Made by a program: the position numbers and the translations under genes
Part shown: positions 1 through 5,330 of the stretch, in pieces
How the letters are laid out: the number at the start of each line of letters is the position of its first letter
How positions within the stretch are numbered: the stretch's first letter is position 1
Notes under the pieces: generated by a model
Seen by the model: the letters and a program-made list of their open reading frames with translations, nothing else
Databases searched by the model: none
What the model was told of the DNA's origin: nothing
NCBI GenBank assembly: GCA_023253575.1
Contig: JALRGB010000396.1
Location: 1-5,984 of the forward strand
Length of the DNA stretch: 5,984 nucleotides
Reading direction: 5' to 3'
Origin: Verrucomicrobiales bacterium
GTDB lineage: Bacteria; Verrucomicrobiota; Verrucomicrobiia; Verrucomicrobiales; V1-33

Positions 1-270
1 AAGACCGACCTCGCGCTCTCGTTCGCTGCCCGGCCGGCCCTGCTTCGGGAGCAACTCTTGGCCCGTCCGGCGGCAGACCTGAGGCGGCCGATCATCCTCA
101 TGCTCGCCTACGGCACCCGGATCTCCCTCACCGTCGGCCTCGCGGCCACGCTGGTGGCGATGGTGATCGGCACCTCGGTGGGGATCATGGCGGGCCACTT
201 CCGCGGTCTCAGCTCACACGCGCTGGTCGGCGTGACGGACTGGTTCCTCGTCATCCCCTTCCTGCCGCTG
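1..270 (+). other. Fragment of DppC/OppC-type ABC transporter permease, foreign-looking segment
   Basis: This part of the open frame encodes YGTRISLTVGLAATLVAMVIG, then GIMAGHFRG and VTDWFLVIPFLPL. These are typical of the first membrane helix and the start of the second in the inner-membrane permease of peptide/nickel-type ABC importers (BPD_transp_1 family). The similarity stops at LPL, where a permease would normally continue through the second helix to the EAA cytoplasmic loop that contacts the ATPase. None of that follows. Codons between about 112 and 270 almost all end in G or C (GGT and TCA are exceptions), unlike the mixed codons just after 270. The N-terminal side (1-90) lacks the usual GTD-x-x-GR motif of these permeases and I cannot assign it. 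The family call is fairly safe; the actinobacterial style is inferred from composition and wording only. It cannot be a working permease. Confidence 0.6.
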
Positions 271-1554
271 GACTTGTCCCCATTGGATGGCGAGCCGCTC
301 ACAGCCCTTTTTCTCGGCGGCCCGGTCCTGTCGCTGGAACCGTTGGTGGATTGCCCGATCGAACGGCTCAACATCGGTCCTTTTAGCATGGTCCCGAGTA
401 TGGACCGGCTGACCCCACCGTCGCTCAAACCCTTACTCAGCAAACAAAGCCTGACTCACCTTTCATGGCGCGGATATCACGACGGACCGGACACCAGACT
501 GCGGGAATTTTCTAAACTCAATACCTTCGAAGCGTGGGACTGCACGCTGAACTCGCTGGGTTTCCTCCGGGGAAGCACCCTAGCCCGGGTGATCATCCAG
601 CGCTCCGTGATCGAGCCGCCCACGAACAAAACCGGCACCTCGGCAATTCAGTCGTTCGAGGACTTCCCCGAAATCCTCTGGCCCGCAGAACAACAAGCGC
701 AGGCAGGCGATCTGGAAGCCGCGCTTCAAACTATCAACGACTTGTGGACCACGCTGGCCAAAGAACGGTGGTTTGACCAAGAATGGCGCGAAATCTTCGG
801 ACGGCAGACCCGGCACTGGATCAACTGGCGGAACCTCGGGCTGGGGCCGTGGTTAGAACAAGGCGCAGTCGGCCCGCCTCCGGGCAGCATTGAATGGCGC
901 GGAAGGTATTTTTACTATCTACCAGATGACCTGACCCGCACGGAGGCGGAATACCTGGCGGCGAGCTGGGGTGGGCATTTGGCCACTCTAGCCGATCCCG
1001 AAGAAGAAGCCTGGGTGCGCACCGCCGTCCTGCCGCAAAGCAGCCAAGCCATCAGCGCCCATGTCGGCGCTTGGAAATCGTCGAATCAGGACGACTGGCG
1101 GTGGATCACCGGCCCAGCCGCAGCCACAAACGCGACTTCCTCCTCCGCTTCCGTGCCGCCGTCCTCTCTGCGGGGAGGGTTTCTGCAGATTTCCTCCGAT
1201 CCAGAGGAACCTTGGAGCGCGGAAGAAAGCCGCTCACTGCGCCGTCGGCCCACCGTCATCGAGTGGAGTCATCCAGAAGAAGCCGCGGTCCTCCGCACCT
1301 TAGAATCCCGCCTGCTGGGGGCCTGGCACGCCGAGGGCGTACCCGATTTCCAGTTGCTGCCGCGCGGACAGGTCGGTCCGCTGCGCGCTCCGGACGACCG
1401 CTGGCACATCGTCGATGCAGTCGCGGGCACTGCCCTGCTTTCGCTGCATTACGGACACAACCGCATCGCCATCACCACCACCACAGACCCGGAAGAAATA
1501 AAACTCAAACTGCCCGACGGCAGCGAACAAATCGCCCGTCGCGCGCCACAATAA
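1..1554 (+). CDS. Chimeric open frame: ABC permease fragment joined to LRR-like / C-type-lectin-like modular protein (5' partial)
   Basis: The frame is open from base 1 to the TAA at 1552-1554, so the start lies outside the window; a TTG at 58 is possible but unsupported. Residues below count from base 58. Residues 1-71 resemble an ABC permease (separate entry). From residue 72 the protein changes: 72-140 has degenerate LRR-like units (LDLSPLDGEPLTALFL, then IERLNIG), and 200-270 is a helical, Trp-rich linker. Residues 280-403 resemble a C-type-lectin-like domain (RYFYYLPDDLTRTEAEYLA, then GGHLATL, WRWITG and RRPTVIEW) with no cysteine, so no disulfides. Residues 415-488 form a small C-terminal module (LLGAWHAEG, then LLSLHYGHNRI). 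In Verrucomicrobia and Planctomycetes such tails occur on Ser/Thr kinases and other modular sensors, but no kinase residues are present here, so that role is inference. It lies 75 bases upstream of an ECF sigma gene. The true N-terminus of the LRR/lectin protein is probably missing. Confidence 0.7.
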   Translation, partial: KTDLALSFAARPALLREQLLARPAADLRRPIILMLAYGTRISLTVGLAATLVAMVIGTSVGIMAGHFRGLSSHALVGVTDWFLVIPFLPLDLSPLDGEPLTALFLGGPVLSLEPLVDCPIERLNIGPFSMVPSMDRLTPPSLKPLLSKQSLTHLSWRGYHDGPDTRLREFSKLNTFEAWDCTLNSLGFLRGSTLARVIIQRSVIEPPTNKTGTSAIQSFEDFPEILWPAEQQAQAGDLEAALQTINDLWTTLAKERWFDQEWREIFGRQTRHWINWRNLGLGPWLEQGAVGPPPGSIEWRGRYFYYLPDDLTRTEAEYLAASWGGHLATLADPEEEAWVRTAVLPQSSQAISAHVGAWKSSNQDDWRWITGPAAATNATSSSASVPPSSLRGGFLQISSDPEEPWSAEESRSLRRRPTVIEWSHPEEAAVLRTLESRLLGAWHAEGVPDFQLLPRGQVGPLRAPDDRWHIVDAVAGTALLSLHYGHNRIAITTTTDPEEIKLKLPDGSEQIARRAPQ

Positions 1555-1578
1555 TCGGCGGGGCCCCGTGATAATCGC

Positions 1579-1606
1579 TTGCGGGAGAAGGGTTTTTTTC
1601 TAGCCT
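1579..1606 (+). promoter_or_regulatory. Probable sigma70-type promoter for the ECF sigma gene
   Basis: A -35-like TTGCGG (1579-1584) and a -10-like TAGCCT (1601-1606) are separated by 16 bases that include a seven-T run. Transcription would begin near 1613, leaving a leader of about 17 bases before the ATG at 1630. This helps choose that start: the alternative in-frame TTG at 1579 would lie inside the promoter. The match is moderate and is based on inspection only. Confidence 0.45.
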
Positions 1607-1629
1607 TAGTGCCGACTGCGGCAGCCCTC

Positions 1630-2325
1630 ATGGATCCTCAGCTGAATCAGCCAACCCGGTGGAGTGTCGTTTGGAGAGCCGGCCATGGCAACTCCGGGGA
1701 AATGCGTCTGGCCCGCGAAGAACTGGCCCGAATTTATTGGGAACCAGTCTATCAACACGTTCGTCGCCTGGGTTGTACAATTGAACAATCACAAGATTTG
1801 ACGCAGGGGTTTTTCGAACATCTTATTGAGCGCAATCTTTTTGCCACGGCTGACCGCGACCGCGGGAGGCTGCGGGGGTATTTCTTCGTGATTTTACGGC
1901 GGTATATTGTCAGCGAATGGCGCCGGGACCGGCTTCCCAAGGGCAGCACCCTAGTGAACGAGGACATGGAGTTGATGGAGAGCACGGAACCTGCTCCTGA
2001 TCAGGCGTTTAAGAGAGGATGGGCGCTGGCCACTATCCACCGGGCTCTTGAAACCACCGCTTCCGCCTACGCCGCCACCCATCGCGGGGAATTATTTGAC
2101 CATCTTCGTCCGTTTCTGGCCCCCGATGGACCGACTGACGATGACGAGTCCTACGCACGCCTGTCCCAGACCACCGGCAAATCAGAAGGCGCACTCCGCA
2201 CCGCCGTCTTTCGCCTGCGCCGCGACTTTCGCACCCAGCTGACCTCACTGGTCGCCCGTACCCTCGACGACCCAACACCCGAAGCCATCCGCGAAGAAAT
2301 CCTCGACCTGCTGGACAGTCTCTAA
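1630..2325 (+). CDS. ECF-family RNA polymerase sigma factor (kinase-associated Planctomycete/Verrucomicrobia type)
   Basis: This 231-residue protein directs RNA polymerase to a specific promoter set. Residues 7-14 (QPTRWSVV) are the typical opening of this sigma group. Region 2 spans about 33-105: IYWEPVYQHVRRLG, then QDLTQGFFEHLIERN for core binding, then RGRLRGYFFVILRRYIVSEWRR for -10 recognition. After an acidic linker (110-125), region 4 at about 174-205 (YARLSQTTGKSEGALRTAVF, then RLRRDFR) is the helix-turn-helix for -35 recognition. The C-terminal tail REEILDLLDSL is also usual for the group. The ATG at 1630 is chosen because the family motif begins six residues later and a promoter fits just upstream; no Shine-Dalgarno is visible. 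No anti-sigma gene is seen in the window. Relatives in Planctomycetes and Verrucomicrobia are often encoded beside Ser/Thr kinases, so the modular protein ending at 1554 is a plausible partner. Its regulon cannot be told from the sequence. Confidence 0.88.
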   Translation: MDPQLNQPTRWSVVWRAGHGNSGEMRLAREELARIYWEPVYQHVRRLGCTIEQSQDLTQGFFEHLIERNLFATADRDRGRLRGYFFVILRRYIVSEWRRDRLPKGSTLVNEDMELMESTEPAPDQAFKRGWALATIHRALETTASAYAATHRGELFDHLRPFLAPDGPTDDDESYARLSQTTGKSEGALRTAVFRLRRDFRTQLTSLVARTLDDPTPEAIREEILDLLDSL

Positions 2326-2402
2326 CCGCTCATCGCGACAGCTTGCCAAACGGCCGGCCCGCAGCGAAGAAAGTCGCCCGCCTTTCCGCGTCCGTCCGCC
2401 GC

Positions 2403-3806
2403 ATGACCCTGCACCTCTTCGACACCCTCAGCCGATCCATCCGCCCGCTTCGTCCGCTCGACGGGAAATCATTCCGCTTCTATTGCTGCGGCCCGACCGT
2501 CTATGGCCCAGCGCATATCGGAAACTTCCGCACGTTTGTCATGCAGGACGTCTTTCGTCGCGTGATCGAAGCCACCGGACTGCCGACGCGCCACGTGCGC
2601 AACCTGACGGACGTGGATGACAAAACCATCCGCGGCGCGGAAGCCGCCGGCCAGTCGCTGTCCGCTTTCACCGCGAAATGGCGCGACGCTTTTCATGCCG
2701 ACTGCGCCGCCCTCGGCTGCCGACCACCTCACGTCGAACCCAGCGCCGTCGAACACCTTCCACAGCAAATCGCCATGATCGAGACACTGGTGGCCAAGGG
2801 CCATGCCTACGCCGCGGATGATGGCTCCGTCTATTTCAAACTCTCCAGTTTCCCCGGCTACGGCCGGCTCTCCCATCTGGACACCCGCGAACTGCGCCAC
2901 GGGGCCGCCGTAACCAGCGACGAATACGAAAACGACAAAGAAAGTGTCTCCGACTTTGCCCTTTGGAAAGCGCGCAAACCGGAGGACGGCGCCAACTTCT
3001 GGCCCAGTCCGTGGGGAGAAGGGCGCCCCGGATGGCATCTCGAATGCTCCGCGATGGCCCTTCAATACCTTGGCGAAACCTTTGACCTGCACTCGGGCGG
3101 TGTCGACTTGGTCTTTCCTCACCACGAAAATGAAATCGCCCAGAGCGAATGCTGTACCGGCCACCGACTGTGCGAACATTGGTTCCACATCACTCACCTC
3201 CTGGTCGACGGTCGCAAAATGTCGAAGTCGCTCGGCAATCTCTACACCCTAGCCCAGCTGGCCGACATGGGTCATGACGCCATGGCCGTGCGCTGGGTGC
3301 TCCTCAATGGCCACTACCGCCAACCGCTCAATTTCACCCTCGACAACCTCGCCGGCGCACGCTCGGCGCTGGCCCGATTGGCCAAATCCTTGGCCGCACT
3401 AGAACAACACAGCGGCCAGACCGCCCCGCGCCTCACCCCACCCGTCCAACCAGCCTGGCAGGCGCTGCTGGACGACCTGAACGTGCCTAAGGCCCTGGGC
3501 CAGATCTTCACCCTGCTCAACGAAACCACCCCCGCCACCGTCGCACCCGCCGCCGCCACAGAAATGGCCGCCGGCCTCCGCTTCATCCTCGAAGAAACTC
3601 TCGGCCTCACGCTGCCCCCAGCCACAGCAGAATCAACCGCCAGCGCGCCCGACAACGTCCGGACTCTGGCCGAAAAACGCTGGGCCGCTCGCACTGCCAA
3701 AGATTGGGCCGCCGCCGATGCCCTGCGCGCCGAACTGGCCGCCCTCGGCTGGACGATGAAAGACGGAAAGGAAAACTATACCCTCTCTCCACTGCCGGGC
3801 GCGTAA
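2403..3806 (+). CDS. cysS: Cysteinyl-tRNA synthetase (CysRS)
   Basis: This cytoplasmic class I synthetase charges tRNA-Cys with cysteine using ATP. The product is 467 residues, normal for bacterial CysRS. The Rossmann domain carries the HIGH signature as HIGN (38-41, within CGPTVYGPAHIGN) and an intact KMSKS (272-276). The four zinc ligands that recognise the cysteine thiol are present: Cys29, Cys215 (WHLECS), and His240 and Glu244 in FPHHENEIAQSE. NLTDVDDKTI (67-76) and VSDFALWK (182-189) are further CysRS hallmarks. The C-terminal anticodon-binding part (about 320-467) ends in the usual RWAARTAKDWAAADALRAEL, then LGW. The ATG at 2403 is preferred over an in-frame TTG at 2343, because CysRS proteins begin close to LHLFDTLS and the 20 added residues resemble no CysRS N-terminus. 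No Shine-Dalgarno is visible. It lies 77 bases after the sigma gene, so co-transcription is possible. Codons are strongly C-ending throughout. Confidence 0.97.
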   Translation: MTLHLFDTLSRSIRPLRPLDGKSFRFYCCGPTVYGPAHIGNFRTFVMQDVFRRVIEATGLPTRHVRNLTDVDDKTIRGAEAAGQSLSAFTAKWRDAFHADCAALGCRPPHVEPSAVEHLPQQIAMIETLVAKGHAYAADDGSVYFKLSSFPGYGRLSHLDTRELRHGAAVTSDEYENDKESVSDFALWKARKPEDGANFWPSPWGEGRPGWHLECSAMALQYLGETFDLHSGGVDLVFPHHENEIAQSECCTGHRLCEHWFHITHLLVDGRKMSKSLGNLYTLAQLADMGHDAMAVRWVLLNGHYRQPLNFTLDNLAGARSALARLAKSLAALEQHSGQTAPRLTPPVQPAWQALLDDLNVPKALGQIFTLLNETTPATVAPAAATEMAAGLRFILEETLGLTLPPATAESTASAPDNVRTLAEKRWAARTAKDWAAADALRAELAALGWTMKDGKENYTLSPLPGA

Positions 3807-3810
3807 TCAT

Positions 3811-3848
3811 AAAAAAAGAAACTGACGACCGACCCAAAGGGTGGTCGT
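3811..3848. terminator. Hairpin with adjacent A-tract after cysS (possible terminator, best as minus-strand)
   Basis: The left arm ACGACCGACCC (3825-3835) pairs with GGGTGGTCGT (3839-3848) around an AAA loop, with a single bulged G at 3831: ten pairs, strong and GC-rich. It begins 18 bases after the cysS stop, where a terminator is expected. On the plus strand no T-run follows. A seven-A run (3811-3817) precedes it, so the U-tract would be found only in a minus-strand transcript, about seven bases past the hairpin. It could end antisense transcription, act as a 3'-stabilising structure for cysS mRNA, or terminate cysS weakly. Confidence 0.5.
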
Positions 3849-3930
3849 ACCCAATCGCAGTCACACCCACCCCATCCCTCCGTCAGCCCCACCCAATCGC
3901 AGACACCCACTCATTTCCTCCATCAGCCCG
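3849..3930. repeat. Two-copy tandem repeat, 42 and 40 bases, between cysS and dgt
   Basis: Copy 1 (3849-3890) and copy 2 (3891-3930) both begin with the identical ACCCAATCGCAG, continue with ACACCCAC (copy 2 lacks the two preceding bases TC), and end in a diverged 20-base part sharing CTCC and TCAGCCC, with about 14 of 20 positions equal. The copies are directly adjacent. The 2-base length change means a reading frame is not kept, so the repeat is not coding. I recognise no known repeat family. Confidence 0.75.
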
Positions 3931-3949
3931 ACCATAAAAGTGGGTGTCT
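3901..3949. repeat. Perfect 11-bp inverted repeat with 27-base loop upstream of dgt
   Basis: AGACACCCACT (3901-3911) is the exact reverse complement of AGTGGGTGTCT (3939-3949). The left arm lies in the second tandem-repeat copy and the right arm abuts the first 14-base unit. The spacing fits either a stem with a large loop in RNA or a pair of half-sites for a DNA-binding protein. No run of T follows directly, only five T at 3954-3958, so a terminator is unlikely. Confidence 0.6.
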
Positions 3950-3999
3950 CACCTTTTTCGCCGTCTATCGCCTCACCTTTTTCGCCTCACCTTTTTCGC
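3948..3999. repeat. Three exact copies of a 14-base unit (CTCACCTTTTTCGC) in the dgt leader
   Basis: The unit occurs at 3948-3961, 3972-3985 and 3986-3999. Copies 2 and 3 are head to tail, and copies 1 and 2 are separated by CGTCTATCGC. Neither period (24 or 14) is a multiple of three, so different frames would be read; this argues against coding and against starting dgt further upstream. The last copy ends 21 bases before the dgt ATG. The short identical units suggest recent slippage or iterated binding sites, but the function is unknown. Confidence 0.8.
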
Positions 4000-4020
4000 A
4001 CGCCCGCGGCCTGCACATCG

Positions 4021-5286
4021 ATGGAAAACACGTTTTACAATGACTTTGATGTGGCGACGCCCTCGGCTGAACGGCGACGGGACGACGAATATCGTTCGGG
4101 GTTTCAGATTTCCCGGGACCGGATTTTGCACACCTCGGCCTTTCGGCGCCTGCAGGGAAAAACCCAGGTTTTTTTGACTGGGGAGTATGATTTTTACCGC
4201 ACTCGACTGACTCATTCTCTGGAGGTTTCACAGATTGGGCGCTCGATCTGCGCTGCTCTGCGCAATCGCTCGCCGCATCTTGGAGTGGATCATTTTATTG
4301 ACCCTGATTTGGTTGAAGCAGCCTGTTTGGCGCATGATCTGGGGCATCCTCCTTTCGGGCATGCGGGCGAGCGCAGTTTGCATTATTGGATGAAGGGACA
4401 GGGGGGATTCGAGGGCAATGCCCAGACCCTGCGATTGATTACCGAGACAATTTTTGCCCATGGTACCCGCGGCATGAACCCAAGCCGGGCGCTGCTGGAT
4501 GCCGTGCTGAAATATAAAACCCTACAGGCCGACGTCCCAGAGGCGCTGCATCATTTTGTCTACACCGATCAAGCCGGGCACCTAGATTTCGTGACCGGCG
4601 GCACCCCGTGGCCCGCCGACGCCCCACCAGGCCCGCGGCGCGATGAGCTGAAATCCGTCGAATGCCAGATCATGGACTGGGCAGACGACACCGCGTATTC
4701 GCTCAATGACATCGCCGACGGTGCCGCCGCCGGCTTCATCACAGTCGACCGACTGGAAATGTGGGCCACCCGCCAATCGCTGGCCGGAGAAGAAGCACGG
4801 CACGTGACCGAACTGGCTGATGCCATCCGGCGCGATCTCGTGGAAGTCCGCTCCAACCGGAAAATCGGCGATTTTATTGCCGCTTGCTCGCTACATCCCC
4901 GGTCCGGATTTCTCAGCCACCTGACAGCCCGCCACTCACTGCGCCTAGCCGTCGCACCAGAGGCCGTCGCTGAATCGCGCCTCTACAAAAAAATCGCCTT
5001 TGACCTAGTGTTTCAGTCGCCGCAACTCCAGCAGCACGACTTTAAAGCCAATGAAGTGCTGGGCCGCCTGCTGGGCGCTTTAGTGGAAAACTACCTTGGC
5101 CCGGCGCAGCGGCGGTTGCGATTGCTCCCACCGGAGGTGGAGGCGACGCTCGAGCGTTCGGCGGACGAAGCTGGGCGGCGGCGGAGGCTCTGTGATTTCC
5201 TAGCGGCGCTGACTGATGCCTCGGCCACGCGATTGTACCGTCGTTTGTTTGAGCCGCATTTTGGCGGGCTCGCGGACTTATGGTGA
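4021..5286 (+). CDS. dgt: HD-domain deoxyguanosine triphosphate triphosphohydrolase (dGTPase)
   Basis: Enzymes of this family hydrolyse dGTP (some also other dNTPs) to the deoxynucleoside plus triphosphate and so adjust the dNTP pool in the cytoplasm. The product is 421 residues, in the normal range. Family signatures in order: RRRDDEYRSGFQISRDRILH (18-37), FRRLQGKTQVF (41-51), YRTRLTHSLEVSQIGRSI (59-76) with metal-ligand His65, CLAHDLGHPPFGHAGE (102-117) with the HD pair His105-Asp106 and catalytic-region His114, then the late metal aspartate in DWADDTAYSLND (219-230). The C-terminal half is helical. The ATG at 4021 is chosen because MENTFYNDFD is a typical N-terminus and the upstream in-frame extension runs through noncoding repeats; no Shine-Dalgarno is seen. 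Codon use falls into three blocks: T-rich third positions in the first part, C-rich in the middle, G-rich near the end. It faces the phosphatase gene across 44 bases. Substrate preference cannot be read from the sequence. Confidence 0.95.
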   Translation: MENTFYNDFDVATPSAERRRDDEYRSGFQISRDRILHTSAFRRLQGKTQVFLTGEYDFYRTRLTHSLEVSQIGRSICAALRNRSPHLGVDHFIDPDLVEAACLAHDLGHPPFGHAGERSLHYWMKGQGGFEGNAQTLRLITETIFAHGTRGMNPSRALLDAVLKYKTLQADVPEALHHFVYTDQAGHLDFVTGGTPWPADAPPGPRRDELKSVECQIMDWADDTAYSLNDIADGAAAGFITVDRLEMWATRQSLAGEEARHVTELADAIRRDLVEVRSNRKIGDFIAACSLHPRSGFLSHLTARHSLRLAVAPEAVAESRLYKKIAFDLVFQSPQLQQHDFKANEVLGRLLGALVENYLGPAQRRLRLLPPEVEATLERSADEAGRRRRLCDFLAALTDASATRLYRRLFEPHFGGLADLW

Positions 5287-5289
5287 GCG

Positions 5290-5307
5290 GCGCGGCGGGC
5301 GCCGCGC
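5290..5307. terminator. GC-rich hairpin between convergent dgt and phosphatase genes
   Basis: GCGCGGCG (5290-5297) and CGCCGCGC (5300-5307) are perfect complements with only two bases between them, so in practice seven pairs around a four-base loop. The hairpin starts four bases after the dgt stop and lies 23 bases beyond the end of the opposing gene. It may serve both strands. Neither side has a T-run, so intrinsic termination is uncertain. Confidence 0.45.
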
Positions 5308-5330
5308 GGACGGGGGCGGGTCGGCGAGCG

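Noticed and set aside
1559..1568. CGGGGCCCCG palindrome after the first gene
   Set aside because: It has no loop and no T-run directly behind it, so it does not look like an intrinsic terminator; a chance GC palindrome is likely.
2343..2374. TTGCCA at 2343-2348 as the -35 of a cysS promoter
   Set aside because: No acceptable -10 box is found 16-18 bases further on, so I do not call a promoter.
2343..2402. In-frame upstream extension of cysS from a TTG
   Set aside because: CysRS proteins start near the LHLFDTLS segment; the extra 20 residues are basic and unlike any CysRS N-terminus.
2517..2530. HIGN in place of HIGH in CysRS as a defect
   Set aside because: The last position of this motif varies among functional CysRS enzymes and all zinc ligands and KMSKS are intact.
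2469..3197. Long minus-strand open frame (242 codons) opposite cysS
   Set aside because: It lies wholly inside cysS, whose conserved motifs are all on the plus strand. Its length is explained by high GC and C-ending codons opposite; the product has no recognisable domain.
3849..3999. CRISPR array or IS end in the repeat-rich intergenic stretch
   Set aside because: Repeats are directly adjacent or irregularly spaced, without uniform spacers, no cas genes or transposase are present, and the inverted repeat has no flanking target duplication.
3841..4020. In-frame upstream extension of dgt
   Set aside because: It runs through tandem repeats whose periods are not multiples of three, and the normal dGTPase N-terminus begins at the ATG at 4021.
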